Shown: positions 50,650 through 63,774, numbered from the stretch's first letter. The stretch: DNA of 64,000 nucleotides from Sphaerotilus uruguayifluvii (GCF_013294065.1 NZ_JABSNM010000023.1:18019-82018), one strand, 5' to 3'. Notes: generated by a model from the sequence alone, not told the origin. Program-made: numbers and translations.

Positions 50650-51480
50650 TCAGCCGCCCCCGAGCCGGCGCAGGCCGGCGTCGATCGTGCCCAGCGGCGT
50701 CTGGCCGCGCGCGGCCTGCGGCGTCAGCGCGACCCGCTCGGCCGGACCGGTCGCCCGGGCGCGCGGCCCCAGCGCCAGCAGCGTGCCGGCCCGGATCACC
50801 CGGGCCTGCGCCAGCCGCGCCATCAGCGGCCCCAGCGGCGGCGAGATCGCCGGCTCGCCGCCATCGGGCGCAGCCGCCACGCCCAGGCCCTGCGGCTCCA
50901 GCGTCAGCGCGACCCGCCCGCGCGAGGCACCGCGCCCGGCCGGCAGCTCGTCGGGCGTGACCACCACCGGCGCCAGGCTCAGCCACGGCCGCGCGCCGGC
51001 CGGATCCTGCGGCTGCAGCCACTGCAGGCCGGCGCCGACCAGGCGCACGCCGTCGAGCGCCTGCTCCGGCGAGGCCCCCAGCGGCACCTCGCCGCTCAGC
51101 ACGATCCAGCGCGGCGCGACCTCGGCCTCGCCGCCGAGGCGGCACAGCGCCACGTCGTCATGCGGCCCGAGCAGGCCGTCGCCGGGCAGCGCCTGCCAGG
51201 CGACCTCGCCGTCGTCTGCGTGCTGCGCCTCGACCGCACGGTGCGCGCGCGCCAGCGGCGCCATGCACATGCGCGGCTCGAACGGAAAGGCATGGCGCGC
51301 CTTGCCCTCGTCGAGCGTGCGCGACAGGTCCTGCAGCTGCGGCGCGAGAAAGGCCCAGTCGTCGAGCACCTGCTGCAGCCGCGAGGCGATCGCGCTGGCG
51401 TGGTGGGCGGTGGCAAGGTCGGAGGACACGACGACGAGCTGGCCGTCGCGCGAGCCATCCTTGTAGGTCGCAAGCTTCAT
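50650..51480 (-). CDS. Degenerate fumarylacetoacetate-hydrolase-family protein
   Basis: A 276-residue relative of the FAH hydrolases. The N-terminus is clearly family-like: MKLATYKDGSRDGQLVVVSS and LQQVLDDWAFLAPQLQDLSR, then KARHAFPFEPRMCMAPLARA. Intact homologues have about 325 residues and three metal ligands. Here the Glu pair survives as GGEAEVAPRW, but the loop between the N- and C-terminal parts is shortened, the usual LANDVSLRN with its Asp ligand is replaced by LVGAGLQWLQ, and the catalytic core around it is gone. It therefore probably lacks hydrolase activity and may be a diverged or decaying paralogue. It is directly upstream of the TraB-like gene. Confidence 0.8.
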   Translation of the reverse strand: MKLATYKDGSRDGQLVVVSSDLATAHHASAIASRLQQVLDDWAFLAPQLQDLSRTLDEGKARHAFPFEPRMCMAPLARAHRAVEAQHADDGEVAWQALPGDGLLGPHDDVALCRLGGEAEVAPRWIVLSGEVPLGASPEQALDGVRLVGAGLQWLQPQDPAGARPWLSLAPVVVTPDELPAGRGASRGRVALTLEPQGLGVAAAPDGGEPAISPPLGPLMARLAQARVIRAGTLLALGPRARATGPAERVALTPQAARGQTPLGTIDAGLRRLGGG

Positions 51481-51541
51481 GGCCGGAATGATGGCAGACT
51501 GGGCAGCATGACGCCCTTGCCGCGTCGCGGAGAACCCCGGA

Positions 51542-52603
51542 TTGCCGACCGACCGCCCCGCCCCGCCCGAAGGCCGCCCCCCGCGCCGGCCCGGACGGCT
51601 CGCGCTGCCGGCGGCGCTGCTGATGCTGACGCTGGGCGCGCATCTGTGGCTGATCGGACGCTGGAGCCCGCCGGCGCAGGCCGCGACCGCGCCGGCGCTG
51701 CGCCCGGTCCTGGCCCGGGTGGCCGAGCCGCCGGCGCCCCCTGCCCCCGGGCCCATGCCCGTCGCCGTCCCGGTGGCCGCGGCCGACCCGACGCCTGCCG
51801 AGCCCGCGACGCGGGCGGCAGCCGACCGCCAGGCACCGGCCCGCGTCACCGCCGTCGCCCTCGCCGCATCGCGTCCGGCGCCGGCGCGGCGCGCCCGGGC
51901 CGGCGCGGCCGCCAGCTCCACCGCCACGCCGGCCTCGAGCGGCGACGGCCTGCGTGCGCCTGCGGCGCCGGAGCGGCTGCAGCCGCCGGCCTCGGCGCAG
52001 CTGCACTACCGGATGAGCCGCGGCGCGCTGACGGGCAGCGGCCTGATCGAGTGGGACAGCGACGGCCACCGCTACCGCATGCAGCTGCAGGCGCGCGTGC
52101 CGGTGTTCGGCGTGCTGCTGGAGCAGCGCAGCGAAGGCCGCATCGACGCCAGCGGCGTCGCGCCGGAGCGCCACACCGAGCGGCGGCTGCGCCGCAGCGA
52201 ACGCGCCGTCAGCTTCGTGCGCGACGACGGCCGCCCGCGGGTGCTGTTCTCGGCCCGCGAGGGCGAGTCGCCGCTGCAGCCCGGCACGCAGGACCGGCTG
52301 AGCTGGATCGCGCAGCTCGCCGCCTGGATCGAGCGGCCCGGGCGCACGGCCGGCACGCAGCTCACGCTGCCGGTGGCCGGCGTCGGCGGCGAGGTGCACG
52401 ACTGGACCTTCACGCTGATCGACCGCGACGAGGCCGGCCGCTGGCATCTGCGCCGCGAGCCCGACGGCCCGCACGACACCCATGCCGAGGTCTGGACGCT
52501 GCCGCAACCGCCGTACTGGCCCCAGCGCCTGCGCCTGAGCGACGATGGGGGCGACGTGCTCGAGCTGCTGCTGCAGCCCGGCCCCGGTGGAGCCGACCCT
52601 TGA
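51542..52603 (+). CDS. DUF3108 domain protein, membrane-anchored
   Basis: A 353-residue protein from a TTG start with GGAGAA nine bases upstream; an in-frame stop just above excludes longer forms. A transmembrane helix at about residues 20-41 is followed by a long Ala/Pro-rich linker (about 45-150). The C-terminal half fits DUF3108: LHYRMSRGALTGSGLIEWDS, QARVPVFGVLLEQRSEGRID and DRLSWIAQLAAWIE. This family is periplasmic and of unknown function in proteobacteria. It is divergent from the FAH-like gene. Confidence 0.82.
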   Translation: MPTDRPAPPEGRPPRRPGRLALPAALLMLTLGAHLWLIGRWSPPAQAATAPALRPVLARVAEPPAPPAPGPMPVAVPVAAADPTPAEPATRAAADRQAPARVTAVALAASRPAPARRARAGAAASSTATPASSGDGLRAPAAPERLQPPASAQLHYRMSRGALTGSGLIEWDSDGHRYRMQLQARVPVFGVLLEQRSEGRIDASGVAPERHTERRLRRSERAVSFVRDDGRPRVLFSAREGESPLQPGTQDRLSWIAQLAAWIERPGRTAGTQLTLPVAGVGGEVHDWTFTLIDRDEAGRWHLRREPDGPHDTHAEVWTLPQPPYWPQRLRLSDDGGDVLELLLQPGPGGADP

Positions 52604-52674
52604 ATCCCCCCGCGCCCGCCTCACCTGCCTGCGCAGCCGGAACACCTTTCCGATCGTTTCTGAAGGAGATCACG

Positions 52675-52920
52675 ATGCACATGCTCTACAACTCCGAGAA
52701 CTTCGCGGTGATGCAGCACGCCGGCGACGATCACCCGCACGGCGGATTCGAGATCGTCGACAAGACCTCGCGCCGCGAGATCTACCTCGCCGGGCTGCTG
52801 GCCGACCACTTCCAGGCCGGCGTCGAGCGCCTGATCGACCAGACCGACGACGAGATGCTGATCGACGAGTTCCTGTCGGGCTACACGACGCTGGCCCATC
52901 ATCCGGTCGTGCTGCACTGA
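52675..52920 (+). CDS. DUF3567 (BTH_I0359-like) small protein
   Basis: An 81-residue protein with a strong AAGGAG eight bases before the ATG. It has the family start MLYNSENFAVMQ, then HGGFEIVDKTSRREIYLAGL and ends YTTLAHHPVVLH. The family is restricted largely to Burkholderiales and its function is unknown. It has slightly lower GC and strong codon bias, suggesting good expression. Confidence 0.9.
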   Translation: MHMLYNSENFAVMQHAGDDHPHGGFEIVDKTSRREIYLAGLLADHFQAGVERLIDQTDDEMLIDEFLSGYTTLAHHPVVLH

Positions 52921-53045
52921 GCGGCCCTTCCCCGGTACGACACGGTCTTGCGTCACGCGCCCGGTTGGGGCGAAGATCGGCGCCGCATGGCGCCCCGGTC
53001 CCGGCCGGGGCCGGCGCCCGACTCCGCTGATCCCGAGGAGACCGC

Positions 53046-55403
53046 ATGAGCAAGGAAGTGTCCCGCACCGCACCGGCGCGCCGATCGCGCAGCCGCAAGA
53101 GCGGCGCCCCGGTGCTGCTGTCGCCGGGCCTGCTGGACTCGCCGGTGCTCGACCAGCTCTGCACCCATTTCGTGCTGACGCTGACGCGGCACCAGGCCGG
53201 GCGCTTCGCCGGCCGGCGCGACTGGAACAGCCTGCTGTCGCTGACGGCGCGGCATCTGGTCTGGCCGGTTAGCGTGCTGCACCGGCTGCGCGAGTTCCTC
53301 GGGCGGCGGGTGCGCGAGCACGAGGCCTGGGTCGGCCACGAGCAGCTCGACGACGAGGCCTTTCTCGAGCGCCACGGCTGGTGGCACGGCCCCTACGAGG
53401 AAGGCACGCTCTTCTTCTACATCGACGAGTACATCAAGGACGCACCCAAGGACCTGATGGCGGTGCTGGGCACGACCGGCGACTGGCTCGGCCAGCACCT
53501 GCGCCGCAGCTCCACGCTGGTCGAGAAGAACGTCGAGCTGCTCGCCGGCCTGCTGCAGCTCAACCCGGCCGAGCGCGCGCTGATCCTGTACGGCACGCTG
53601 GCGCGCTACCAGCGCGACCTGCGCGGCCTGCTGGTCGAGTTCAAGGTCGCCAGCGCCCAGGAGGCCTACGCGACGCTGGCCGAGGTCGCCGGCGTCGACC
53701 AGCGCGAGGTCGCCGACGCGCTGCGCGCCGGCAGCCGGCTCGAGCGCATCGGCATGATCGAGAACCTGATCTCCGAGCACAACATCACCGACCTGGCCGA
53801 CCTGATGAAGGTCTCCGACCAGCTGCCGCCGGTGCTGATGCGCGAGTACCGCGACCCGCAGGACCTGATGGCGGTCTTCACGCGGCCCTCGACGAAGAGC
53901 GAGCTGGTCGCCGCCGACTTCCATTTCGTCGCCGAGGAGGTGGACGTGCTGACCGCGCTGCTGAGGAACGCGGTCGCGCGCCACGAATGCGGCGTCAACG
54001 TGCTGATGTACGGCCCGCCCGGCACCGGCAAGACCGAGCTCGCCCGGGTGGTGGCGCAGCAGGCCGGGCTCGAGCTCTACGAGGTCGAGTACGCCGACCG
54101 CGACGGCAACTCGCTGTCGGGCCGCGACCGCTACCGCTCGCTGCAGATCAGCCAGGTCTTCCTGAAGGCCAGCCCGGAGGTCGCGCTGCTGTTCGACGAG
54201 GTCGAGGACGTGTTCCCGCCGATCTCCTCGGACGCGGCGCAGCTGATCGCCCGGCTCGAGAGCAGCGGCGACGGCGGCGCCTCCGGCTCGGTCAACGGCA
54301 AGGCCTGGGTCAACCAGATCCTCGAGAGCAATCCGGTGCCGGTGATCTGGGTCACCAACCGCATCGAGCAGATCGACCCGGCCTTCCGGCGCCGCTTCCA
54401 GTACCACCTGGAACTGAAGTCGCCGCCGCCGGGCGCGCGCGAGGCGCTGGTGCGCCGCGCGCTGGGCGACACGGTGGTCGGCGCGGAGTTCGTCGAGCGG
54501 CTGACGCAGCGCAAGGCGCTGACGCCGGCGCAGATCCGCACCGCGGTGCGCTTCGCGCGGCTGGTCGGCGAGGCCGGCAGCACGGACGGCGCGGCGCTGG
54601 AGCGCCTGATCGAGCGCCAGATCGCGCACGCCGACCTGGCGCTGGGCAACACCGACGCGACCCGCCCGGCCGCGCGTCCGGTGGTGACGAGCTACGACCT
54701 CGATCTGCTGCATGTCGAGAGCCGCTTCGAGGTGCCGCGCATCGTCGAGGCGCTGCGCCGGCGCGGCCACGGCGCGCTGTGCTTTCACGGTGCGCCCGGC
54801 ACCGGCAAGACCGCGCTGGCCGAGCACATCGCCCGCGAGCTCGGCCGCCCGCTGATGATCCGCCAGGCCAGCGACCTGGTGAGCAAGTTCGTCGGCGAGA
54901 CCGAGCAGAACATGGCGCGCATGTTCGCCGAGGCCGGCGCCGAGCAGGCGGTGCTGCTGCTCGACGAGGCCGACAGCTTCCTGCGCACCCGCCGCCGCGC
55001 CGAGCGCAGCTACGAGGTGACCGAGGTCAACGAGATGCTGCAGGGCATGGAGCGCTTCGGCGGCGTCTTCATCTGCACCACCAACCTGTTCGAGGACCTC
55101 GACGAGGCGGCGCTGCGGCGCTTCACCTTCAAGATCCGCTTCCTGCCGCTGCGCCCCGAGCAGCGCGAGCGCATGTTCGTCGCCGAGGCGCTGGGCGGCG
55201 CGGCCGAACGGCTGAGCGCCGAGCAGCGCCAGCGCCTAGCCCTGCTCGACCAGCTCGCCTGCGGCGACTTCGCCGCGGTGCGCCGCCAGGTCGACATTCT
55301 CGGCGAGGCCTTCGAGCCCGACGAGTTCCTGGCCCAGCTCGAGAGCGAGCACCGGGTCAAGCCGCAGGTGCGCGAGCGCCGCTCGATCGGCTTCACGCAC
55401 TGA
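53046..55403 (+). CDS. Two-domain AAA ATPase of unknown role
   Basis: A 785-residue cytoplasmic protein. Residues about 1-290 are a helical region without a recognised family. The first AAA module has Walker A GPPGTGKT at 323-330, Walker B LLFDEVED with Asp384 and an Arg-rich FRRRFQYH region. The second has Walker A GAPGTGKT at 582-589, Walker B LLLDEADS with Asp640 and a pore-like KFVGETEQN before it. The second module resembles CDC48/FtsH-class AAA domains. Possible roles are remodelling or unfolding of a substrate. AGGAG lies upstream of the ATG. No partner gene is obvious; neighbours are DUF3567 and a helix-hairpin-helix protein. Confidence 0.88.
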   Translation: MSKEVSRTAPARRSRSRKSGAPVLLSPGLLDSPVLDQLCTHFVLTLTRHQAGRFAGRRDWNSLLSLTARHLVWPVSVLHRLREFLGRRVREHEAWVGHEQLDDEAFLERHGWWHGPYEEGTLFFYIDEYIKDAPKDLMAVLGTTGDWLGQHLRRSSTLVEKNVELLAGLLQLNPAERALILYGTLARYQRDLRGLLVEFKVASAQEAYATLAEVAGVDQREVADALRAGSRLERIGMIENLISEHNITDLADLMKVSDQLPPVLMREYRDPQDLMAVFTRPSTKSELVAADFHFVAEEVDVLTALLRNAVARHECGVNVLMYGPPGTGKTELARVVAQQAGLELYEVEYADRDGNSLSGRDRYRSLQISQVFLKASPEVALLFDEVEDVFPPISSDAAQLIARLESSGDGGASGSVNGKAWVNQILESNPVPVIWVTNRIEQIDPAFRRRFQYHLELKSPPPGAREALVRRALGDTVVGAEFVERLTQRKALTPAQIRTAVRFARLVGEAGSTDGAALERLIERQIAHADLALGNTDATRPAARPVVTSYDLDLLHVESRFEVPRIVEALRRRGHGALCFHGAPGTGKTALAEHIARELGRPLMIRQASDLVSKFVGETEQNMARMFAEAGAEQAVLLLDEADSFLRTRRRAERSYEVTEVNEMLQGMERFGGVFICTTNLFEDLDEAALRRFTFKIRFLPLRPEQRERMFVAEALGGAAERLSAEQRQRLALLDQLACGDFAAVRRQVDILGEAFEPDEFLAQLESEHRVKPQVRERRSIGFTH

Positions 55404-55452
55404 GCGCCCCCCGGGAGACTCCGCCGCCGGATGCGTCCCGGCCGGCGGGGCC

Positions 55453-55890
55453 TCAGCGGCGCACGCCGCCCTTGAGCTCGGCGGCCAGCGCGGCGAAGCC
55501 GGCCTCGTCGCCGGCGGCCAGCAGCGCGGCCTGCTCCGGCCAGGTGGCCGGCTGGGCCAGCCGGAAGCGCGGGCCGGCGGCGGCCAGCACCGCCTCCAGC
55601 CGATCCGCACGGGCCGTCGCCAGCGCGGCGAAGCCGGTGATGCCCGCGTCCTTCAGCAGCGCGGCGATGCGCGGACCGATGCCCTCGATGCGGGTCAGAT
55701 CGTCGTCGGTGGCGACCGCCGCCACCGCAACCGGATCGGCCACCGGCACCGGGTCGGCCGGCGGGGCCGGGTCGGCCGGCGGCAGCCAGGCCGCCCAGGG
55801 CATCCAGGCCCACCACTGCGCCGCCGCACCCATCAGCGCCAGCATCTGCTGTCCGGCCTGCACCGGCTCGAAGTCCTGCCTCGTGTCCAT
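55453..55890 (-). CDS. Helix-hairpin-helix domain protein
   Basis: A 145-residue protein; the ATG at 55890 has GGAGAGG upstream. The N-terminal half has a Trp-rich segment ([13 protein letters not shown] near residues 26-38) and a Pro/Ala/Asp repeat. The C-terminal half has a helix-hairpin-helix motif, [20 protein letters not shown], followed by helices ([20 protein letters not shown]). This domain type usually binds DNA or mediates protein contacts. The Trp-rich part suggests contact with a hydrophobic surface. Function is unknown. It is convergent with the AAA gene and divergent from metH. Confidence 0.8.
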   Translation of the reverse strand: MDTRQDFEPVQAGQQMLALMGAAAQWWAWMPWAAWLPPADPAPPADPVPVADPVAVAAVATDDDLTRIEGIGPRIAALLKDAGITGFAALATARADRLEAVLAAAGPRFRLAQPATWPEQAALLAAGDEAGFAALAAELKGGVRR

Positions 55891-56002
55891 CCGTTCCTCT
55901 CCAGAAATCATCGAAAACACGCCTTCCCGCATTGAATCACCCTTGTCTTGCGGCACTGTTGCATCGCCGCCGCAGCGGCACGATTACCTACAATCTGCCG
56001 CC

Positions 56003-57058
56003 ATGACCGCCCCGACCCCCGCCTACACCCGCGCCGCCCGCCTGCCCGAGCTGCTTCAGCAGCGCATCGTCATCCTCGACGGCGCGATGGGCACGATGAT
56101 CCAGCGCCACAAGCTCACGGAAGCCGACTTCCGCGGCGAGCGCCTGAAGGACCACCCGAAGGACCTCAAGGGCAACAACGACCTGCTGGTGCTCACGCGC
56201 CCGGACGTCATCGGCGAGATCCACCGCCAGTACCTGGCCGCCGGCGCCGACCTGATCGAGACCAACACCTTCGGCGCCAACCGCGTGGCGCAGGACGACT
56301 ACGAGCTGGGCGCGCTGTCCTACGAGATGAACGTGGCCGCCGCGCGGCTGGCGCGCCAGTGCTGCGACGAGTTCTCGACGCCGGAGAAGCCGCGCTTCGT
56401 CGCCGGCGCCATCGGCCCGACGCCGAAGACCGCCTCCATCAGCCCGGACGTCAACGATCCCGGCGCGCGCAACACCAGCTTCGACGAGCTGCGCGAAGCC
56501 TACAAGGAGCAGGCGCGCGGCCTGCTCGACGGCGGCGCCGACCTCTTCCTGATCGAGACCATCTTCGACACCCTCAACGCCAAGGCCGCCATCTTCGCGG
56601 TCGACGAGCTGATGGAGGAGACCGGCGAGCGCCTGCCGGTCATCATCTCCGGCACCGTCACCGACGCGTCGGGGCGCATCCTGTCGGGCCAGACGGTGGG
56701 TGCGTTCTGGAACAGCGTGCGCCACGCCCGCCCGATCGCCATCGGCCTGAACTGCGCGCTGGGTGCCACGCTGATGCGCCCCTACGTGGAAGAGCTGTCG
56801 AAGATCGCCGGCGACACCTTCATCAGCTGCTACCCCAACGCCGGTCTGCCCAACCCGATGAGCGACACCGGCTTCGACGAGACGCCCGACATCACCGGCC
56901 GGCTGGTCGAGGAGTTCGCGCAGGCCGGCTTCCTCAACATCGCCGGCGGCTGCTGCGGCACGACGCCGGACCACATCCGCGCCATCGCCGAGCGCGTGGG
57001 CAAGTACCAGCCGCGCTGCCGCCACGCCGCGCCGTTCACCTCCCTCATCGGCGCCTGA
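56003..57058 (+). CDS. metH: Methionine synthase, homocysteine-binding part (split MetH, first gene)
   Basis: The first module of cobalamin-dependent methionine synthase, as a separate 351-residue protein. It starts with [20 protein letters not shown] and carries the three zinc ligands Cys251 (GLNCALGA) and Cys317-Cys318 ([10 protein letters not shown]), matching Cys247, Cys310 and Cys311 of the E. coli enzyme. Zinc activates homocysteine. The remaining modules are encoded by the next gene 21 bases on. Split metH is known in Burkholderiales, so this is not a frameshift. A TACAAT -10-like hexamer is at 55989. Confidence 0.95.
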   Translation: MTAPTPAYTRAARLPELLQQRIVILDGAMGTMIQRHKLTEADFRGERLKDHPKDLKGNNDLLVLTRPDVIGEIHRQYLAAGADLIETNTFGANRVAQDDYELGALSYEMNVAAARLARQCCDEFSTPEKPRFVAGAIGPTPKTASISPDVNDPGARNTSFDELREAYKEQARGLLDGGADLFLIETIFDTLNAKAAIFAVDELMEETGERLPVIISGTVTDASGRILSGQTVGAFWNSVRHARPIAIGLNCALGATLMRPYVEELSKIAGDTFISCYPNAGLPNPMSDTGFDETPDITGRLVEEFAQAGFLNIAGGCCGTTPDHIRAIAERVGKYQPRCRHAAPFTSLIGA

Positions 57059-57079
57059 AGACTGCAGGACGACAAGAAC

Positions 57080-59824
<2,745 letters not shown>

Positions 59825-59850
59825 AGCCGGAGGAAACCCGAAAGCACGAA

Positions 59851-59874
59851 GGGCGCCGCAAGGCGCCCTTTCTT
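59851..59874 (+). terminator. Intrinsic terminator after metH
   Basis: GGGCGCC, a four-base GCAA loop, GGCGCCC and then TTTCTT, 26 bases after the metH stop. The GNRA-like loop adds stability. Confidence 0.85.
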
Positions 59875-59918
59875 CATCCCGCCGGGACCGCGCCAGCGGC
59901 CCCGCGTCCACTCGCCGA

Positions 59919-60515
59919 TCAGCCCAGGCGCGCGTCGAATCGACGACGGCGCGACATGAAGCCGATGGCGCCGAGGCCGGCGAGCATCATCGCGAAGGTC
60001 TCGGGTTCCGGAACCGCCGCGGTGACCGCGACGTTGTCCAGCACGACGCCGGTGCCGAAGCCCGAGAAGTACAGGTGGTAGGACGTGCCGGCGGTGCCGT
60101 TGAAGCCGTAGGTGACATGCACCGGGGTCGAGCCCCAGTCGGTGACCGCGTTCAGCGACGCGCCGCTGGTGGCCAGGGCGAGCGTGTCCGGGTTGACCGT
60201 GCCGAACAGGCCGACCGACGACGACAGGAACAGGCGCGAGCGACCGACGCCGGCGGCATCGAAGCTGACGGTGTAGGGGCCGCTGCCCGACAGCGTGAAG
60301 GACTGGTAGACCGAGTCGCCGGCATCCAGGTCGAGCTGGCCGCCGACCAGCTCCGGCGTGCCCGAGCCGATCGACCACGACAGCGGATAGCCCAGCGCGG
60401 CAGCGCTGAAGGTCGGGTCGGTCAGCGCGACGCTCTGGGCCTGGGACGCACCGGCGCACAGGGCCAGCAGGGCGGCAGCGGCGAGAGGAAGGCGCTTGAG
60501 CAGCGTGGGGGTCAT
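59919..60515 (-). CDS. PEP-CTERM sorting-signal exported protein
   Basis: A 198-residue secreted protein; AGGAG precedes the ATG at 60515. The signal peptide has a Leu/Ala core (about residues 9-24) cleaved near SQAQS. The middle is a beta-rich domain with SGSGPYTVSFDAAGVGRSRL and YHLYFSGFGTGVVLDNVAV, similar to small lectin-like or choice-of-anchor domains. The end is a textbook PEP-CTERM tail: VPEPETFAMMLAGLGAIGFM, then a basic cluster RRRR. Exosortase/archaeosortase systems process such tails, often with exopolysaccharide production. No exosortase gene is in this window. Confidence 0.92.
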   Translation of the reverse strand: MTPTLLKRLPLAAAALLALCAGASQAQSVALTDPTFSAAALGYPLSWSIGSGTPELVGGQLDLDAGDSVYQSFTLSGSGPYTVSFDAAGVGRSRLFLSSSVGLFGTVNPDTLALATSGASLNAVTDWGSTPVHVTYGFNGTAGTSYHLYFSGFGTGVVLDNVAVTAAVPEPETFAMMLAGLGAIGFMSRRRRFDARLG

Positions 60516-60705
60516 CGGGATTCTCCTGGACTTGAAGCCAGCAATCAGGGATGTTGCTGTTGTGCCTCCGAGTCTAGGCAGCCCCCATGTCCGCGCCACC
60601 CTCATTCGCGGGGGTGGACCCCGTCGCCGCCAACTTGTCGAGTGAGTTTTGTCCCATGCCCCCGCAAAGGCGGGGGGCACGGGAACCCGATTCGATCGGA
60701 TCTGC

Positions 60706-61824
60706 TCAGCCCAGCACCAGATTGTCGCGATGGATCAGCTCGGGCTCGTTCGCATAGCCCAGCAGGCCCTCGATCTGCGACGAGGGCTTGCGCGCGATGC
60801 GCCGGGTCTCGCTGGCGGCGTAGTTGGCCAGACCGCGCGCGATCTCGACGCCGGCGGCGGTGCGCACCGCGATGACATCGCCGCGCGCGAACTCGCCGCT
60901 GACCTCGATCACACCGATCGGCAGCAGGCTCTTGCCCTCGTCGCGCAGCTTCAGCGCCGCGCCGTCGTCGACGACGACCGCGCCGCGCAGCTGCAGGTGA
61001 TCGGCCATCCACTGCTTGCGCGCGGCGACCTTCTGCGTCGCCGCCACCAGCAACGTGCCGATCGATTCGCCCTCGACCAGGCGCAGCAGCGCGTCCTGCT
61101 CGCGGCCCCAGGCGATCACGGTGCTGGCGCCGCTGCCGGCCGCGCGCTTCGCGGCCAGGATCTTGGTGATCATGCCGCCCTTGCCGATCGAGCTGCCGGC
61201 GCCGCCGGCCATCTGCTCGAGCTCGGGCGTGCCGGCCACCGCCTCGTGAATGAACTTCGCGTCCGGATCCTTGCGCGGATCGGCCGAATAGAGGCCCTTC
61301 TGGTCGGTCAGGATGACCAGCGCATCGGCCTCGATCAGATTGGCCACCAGGGCGCCCAGCGTGTCGTTGTCGCCGACCTTGATCTCGTCGGTGACCACCG
61401 TGTCGTTCTCGTTGATCACCGGCACCACGCCCAGGCCCAAGAGCGTCAGCAGCGTCGAGCGGGCGTTGAGGTAGCGCTCGCGGTCGGCCAGGTCGGCGTG
61501 CGTCAGCAGCACCTGCGCGCTGCCCAGGCCCTGCTCGCGCAGGGACGTCTCGTAGATCTGCGCCAGGCCCATCTGGCCGACGGCGGCCGCGGCCTGCAGC
61601 TCGTTGATCTCCTTGGGCCGGGTCGCCCAGCCCAGGCGCTTCATGCCCTCGGCGATCGCGCCCGAGGACACCATCACCACCTCGCGGCCCTGGCGCACCA
61701 GCGCCGCCAGCTGCACGCACCAGGCGTGGATCGCGGCGGCGTCGAGCCCGCGCCCCTCGTTGGTGACCAGGCTGGAGCCGACCTTGACGACGATGCGGCG
61801 GGCGTTCTTCAGGACATCACTCAT
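60706..61824 (-). CDS. proB: Glutamate 5-kinase ProB
   Basis: ProB phosphorylates glutamate in the first step of proline synthesis. The 372-residue protein has the amino-acid-kinase domain (about 8-255) with [35 protein letters not shown] and [20 protein letters not shown], and [19 protein letters not shown]-terminal PUA domain (about 280-360) is present. proA is not adjacent. It follows obgE by 44 bases on the same strand, an arrangement common in betaproteobacteria. Confidence 0.97.
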   Translation of the reverse strand: MSDVLKNARRIVVKVGSSLVTNEGRGLDAAAIHAWCVQLAALVRQGREVVMVSSGAIAEGMKRLGWATRPKEINELQAAAAVGQMGLAQIYETSLREQGLGSAQVLLTHADLADRERYLNARSTLLTLLGLGVVPVINENDTVVTDEIKVGDNDTLGALVANLIEADALVILTDQKGLYSADPRKDPDAKFIHEAVAGTPELEQMAGGAGSSIGKGGMITKILAAKRAAGSGASTVIAWGREQDALLRLVEGESIGTLLVAATQKVAARKQWMADHLQLRGAVVVDDGAALKLRDEGKSLLPIGVIEVSGEFARGDVIAVRTAAGVEIARGLANYAASETRRIARKPSSQIEGLLGYANEPELIHRDNLVLG

Positions 61825-61868
61825 GGCAGCGGGCCGCGGCGACCGCGGACGAAGAGGTGGAGACGGGA

Positions 61869-63071
61869 TCAGCGGAAGCGGGGATCGTCGGAGTCGGGCA
61901 CGTAGGCGGCCTCGTCGTCCTTCGGCGCGGTCGGCTTCGGTGCGGCCTTGGCGCGGCGGCGCGGCGCCGGCTTCGGCTCGGCCGCAGCCTCGGCGACCGG
62001 CTCGGGTGCGCCCTCGCCGTCGACGAAGCGCACATCCGGCTCCTCGATCGGCGGCGCGTTCAGCTTCGAGACATAGGCGTAGAGCGCATGCACCAGCGGG
62101 TCGCAGCCCTCGCGGGTCAGCGCGGACAGCTCGTAGACCGGACCCTTCCAGCGCAGACGGCGCACGATGTCCTTCACCCGCGCCTTGCGCTCGGCCGGAT
62201 CGGGCAGCATGTCGAGCTTGTTGAGCACCAGCCAGCGCGGCTTCTCGTACAGCGCCTTGTCGTACTTCTTCAGCTCCTTGGCGATCGCACGGACCTCGGC
62301 GACCGGGTCGACGTTTTCGTCGAAGGGCACCGCGTCGACCAGGTGCAGCAGCACGCGGGTGCGCTGCAGGTGGCGCAGGAACAGGTGACCCAGGCCCGCG
62401 CCCTCGGAGGCACCCTCGATCAGGCCGGGCACGTCGGCGACGACGAAGCTCTGGCTCGGACCCACGCGCACCACGCCCAGGTTCGGGTGCAGCGTCGTGA
62501 AGGGATAGTCGGCGATCTTCGGCCGCGCGTTCGAGATGGCGGTGATCAGCGTCGACTTGCCGGCGTTGGGCATGCCCAGCAGGCCGACGTCGGCCAGCAC
62601 GCGCAGCTCGAGCTTGAGCGCCTTGATCTCGCCGGGCCAGCCCGGGGTCTTCTGGCGCGGCGCGCGGTTGGTGCTGGACTTGAAGTGCAGGTTGCCGAAG
62701 CCGCCGTCGCCGCCCTTGGCCAGGATGATCTTCTCGCCGTGCTCGAGCAGCTCGGCGATGATCTCCTCGGTCTCGGCGTCGCGGATGATCGTGCCCACCG
62801 GCATGCGCAGCACCACGTCCTCGCCGGCGGCGCCGAACTGGTCGGAGCCGCGGCCGGCCTCGCCGTTGCGCGCCTCGTGGCGGCGGGTGTAGCGGAAATC
62901 GACCAGCGTGTTCAGGTTGCGGTCGCCCAGCGCGTAGACATGGCCGCCGCGGCCGCCGTTGCCGCCATCGGGGCCGCCAAAGGGAATGAACTTCTCGCGC
63001 CGGAAGCTCGCGCAGCCGGCACCACCGTTTCCGGCGGCCACGTCGATCGTGACCTCATCGACAAATTTCAT
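61869..63071 (-). CDS. obgE: Obg-family GTPase ObgE/CgtA
   Basis: ObgE is an essential GTPase acting on the large ribosomal subunit and stress signalling. The 400-residue protein has the glycine-rich Obg fold (about 1-155) beginning [19 protein letters not shown], and G motifs G1 GMPNAGKST (166-174), G3 DVPGLIEG (Asp213) and G4 NKLD (284-287). A basic Ala/Pro/Lys tail (about 350-390) follows. It is downstream of rplU-rpmA, the standard order, but with an intrinsic terminator between. Confidence 0.97.
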   Translation of the reverse strand: MKFVDEVTIDVAAGNGGAGCASFRREKFIPFGGPDGGNGGRGGHVYALGDRNLNTLVDFRYTRRHEARNGEAGRGSDQFGAAGEDVVLRMPVGTIIRDAETEEIIAELLEHGEKIILAKGGDGGFGNLHFKSSTNRAPRQKTPGWPGEIKALKLELRVLADVGLLGMPNAGKSTLITAISNARPKIADYPFTTLHPNLGVVRVGPSQSFVVADVPGLIEGASEGAGLGHLFLRHLQRTRVLLHLVDAVPFDENVDPVAEVRAIAKELKKYDKALYEKPRWLVLNKLDMLPDPAERKARVKDIVRRLRWKGPVYELSALTREGCDPLVHALYAYVSKLNAPPIEEPDVRFVDGEGAPEPVAEAAAEPKPAPRRRAKAAPKPTAPKDDEAAYVPDSDDPRFR

Positions 63072-63104
63072 GCGTGTTCTCCGGACGAGAGATCGTTGCA
63101 ATGC

Positions 63105-63129
63105 AAAAAGCCCCGGCACGCCGGGGCTT
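63105..63129 (-). terminator. Intrinsic terminator between rpmA and obgE
   Basis: Read leftward: AAGCCCCGG, a four-base loop, CCGGGGCTT, then a run of T (63109-63105). It starts 39 bases after the rpmA stop. Partial read-through would let obgE be expressed at a lower level than the ribosomal proteins. Confidence 0.85.
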
Positions 63130-63167
63130 CATGCGCATGAGGCGAAAGGACAGGTGTGTCCGTTCGC

Positions 63168-63425
63168 TCAGACCGGCGTGACCGTGACGGTCTTGCGGTT
63201 GTCGGCGCCCTTGACGCAGAACGAGATCGTTCCGTCGACCAGCGCGAACAGCGTGTGATCGCGGCCCATGCCGACGTTGCTGCCTGCGTGGAAACGGGTG
63301 CCGCGCTGACGCACGATGATCGAGCCCGCGCTCACGACCTGGCCGCCGTAGGCCTTGACGCCGAGCATCTTCGGCTTGGAGTCGCGGCCGTTCCGCGTGG
63401 AACCGCCGCCTTTTTTCTGTGCCAT
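63168..63425 (-). CDS. rpmA: Ribosomal protein L27 (bL27)
   Basis: An 85-residue basic protein beginning [19 protein letters not shown], the flexible N-terminus that reaches the peptidyl-transferase centre. [20 protein letters not shown] and [15 protein letters not shown] are family signatures. It lies 37 bases after rplU in one operon. Confidence 0.98.
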   Translation of the reverse strand: MAQKKGGGSTRNGRDSKPKMLGVKAYGGQVVSAGSIIVRQRGTRFHAGSNVGMGRDHTLFALVDGTISFCVKGADNRKTVTVTPV

Positions 63426-63462
63426 GTTTCAGCTCCTTGGAGATCTGATGAAAGAACCGGGA

Positions 63463-63774
63463 TCAGGCGACGATCGCGCCGATTTCCAGCTCGGTGTAGT
63501 TCTGGCGATGGCCCTGGCGCTTCTGGTAGTGCTTGCGGCGACGCATCTTGAAGATGCGGACCTTGTCGTGACGGCCGTGCGAGACGACGGTGGCCTTCAC
63601 CGAGGCGCCATCCACCAGGGGTGCACCGACCTTGAGCTCAGCGCCGTTGCCGACGGCGAGCACCTGGTCGATCACGATCTCCTGGCCGACGTCCGCAGTG
63701 ATCTGTTCTACCTTGATTTTTTCGCCGGCTGCAACCTTGTATTGCTTGCCACCGGTTTTTATGACCGCGTACAT
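63463..63774 (-). CDS. rplU: Ribosomal protein L21 (bL21)
   Basis: A 103-residue protein starting [20 protein letters not shown] and ending in the L21 signature, [20 protein letters not shown]. The ATG at 63774 is preceded by AAAGG on the minus strand. It is the first gene of rplU-rpmA. The open frame continues upstream but has no homology. Confidence 0.98.
   Translation of the reverse strand: MYAVIKTGGKQYKVAAGEKIKVEQITADVGQEIVIDQVLAVGNGAELKVGAPLVDGASVKATVVSHGRHDKVRIFKMRRRKHYQKRQGHRQNYTELEIGAIVA

Noticed and set aside
55891..56002. Cobalamin or SAM riboswitch ahead of metH
   Set aside because: The leader from the HHH gene start to the metH start is only about 110 bases, with no B12-box-like or SAM-box-like conserved text and no nested hairpins.
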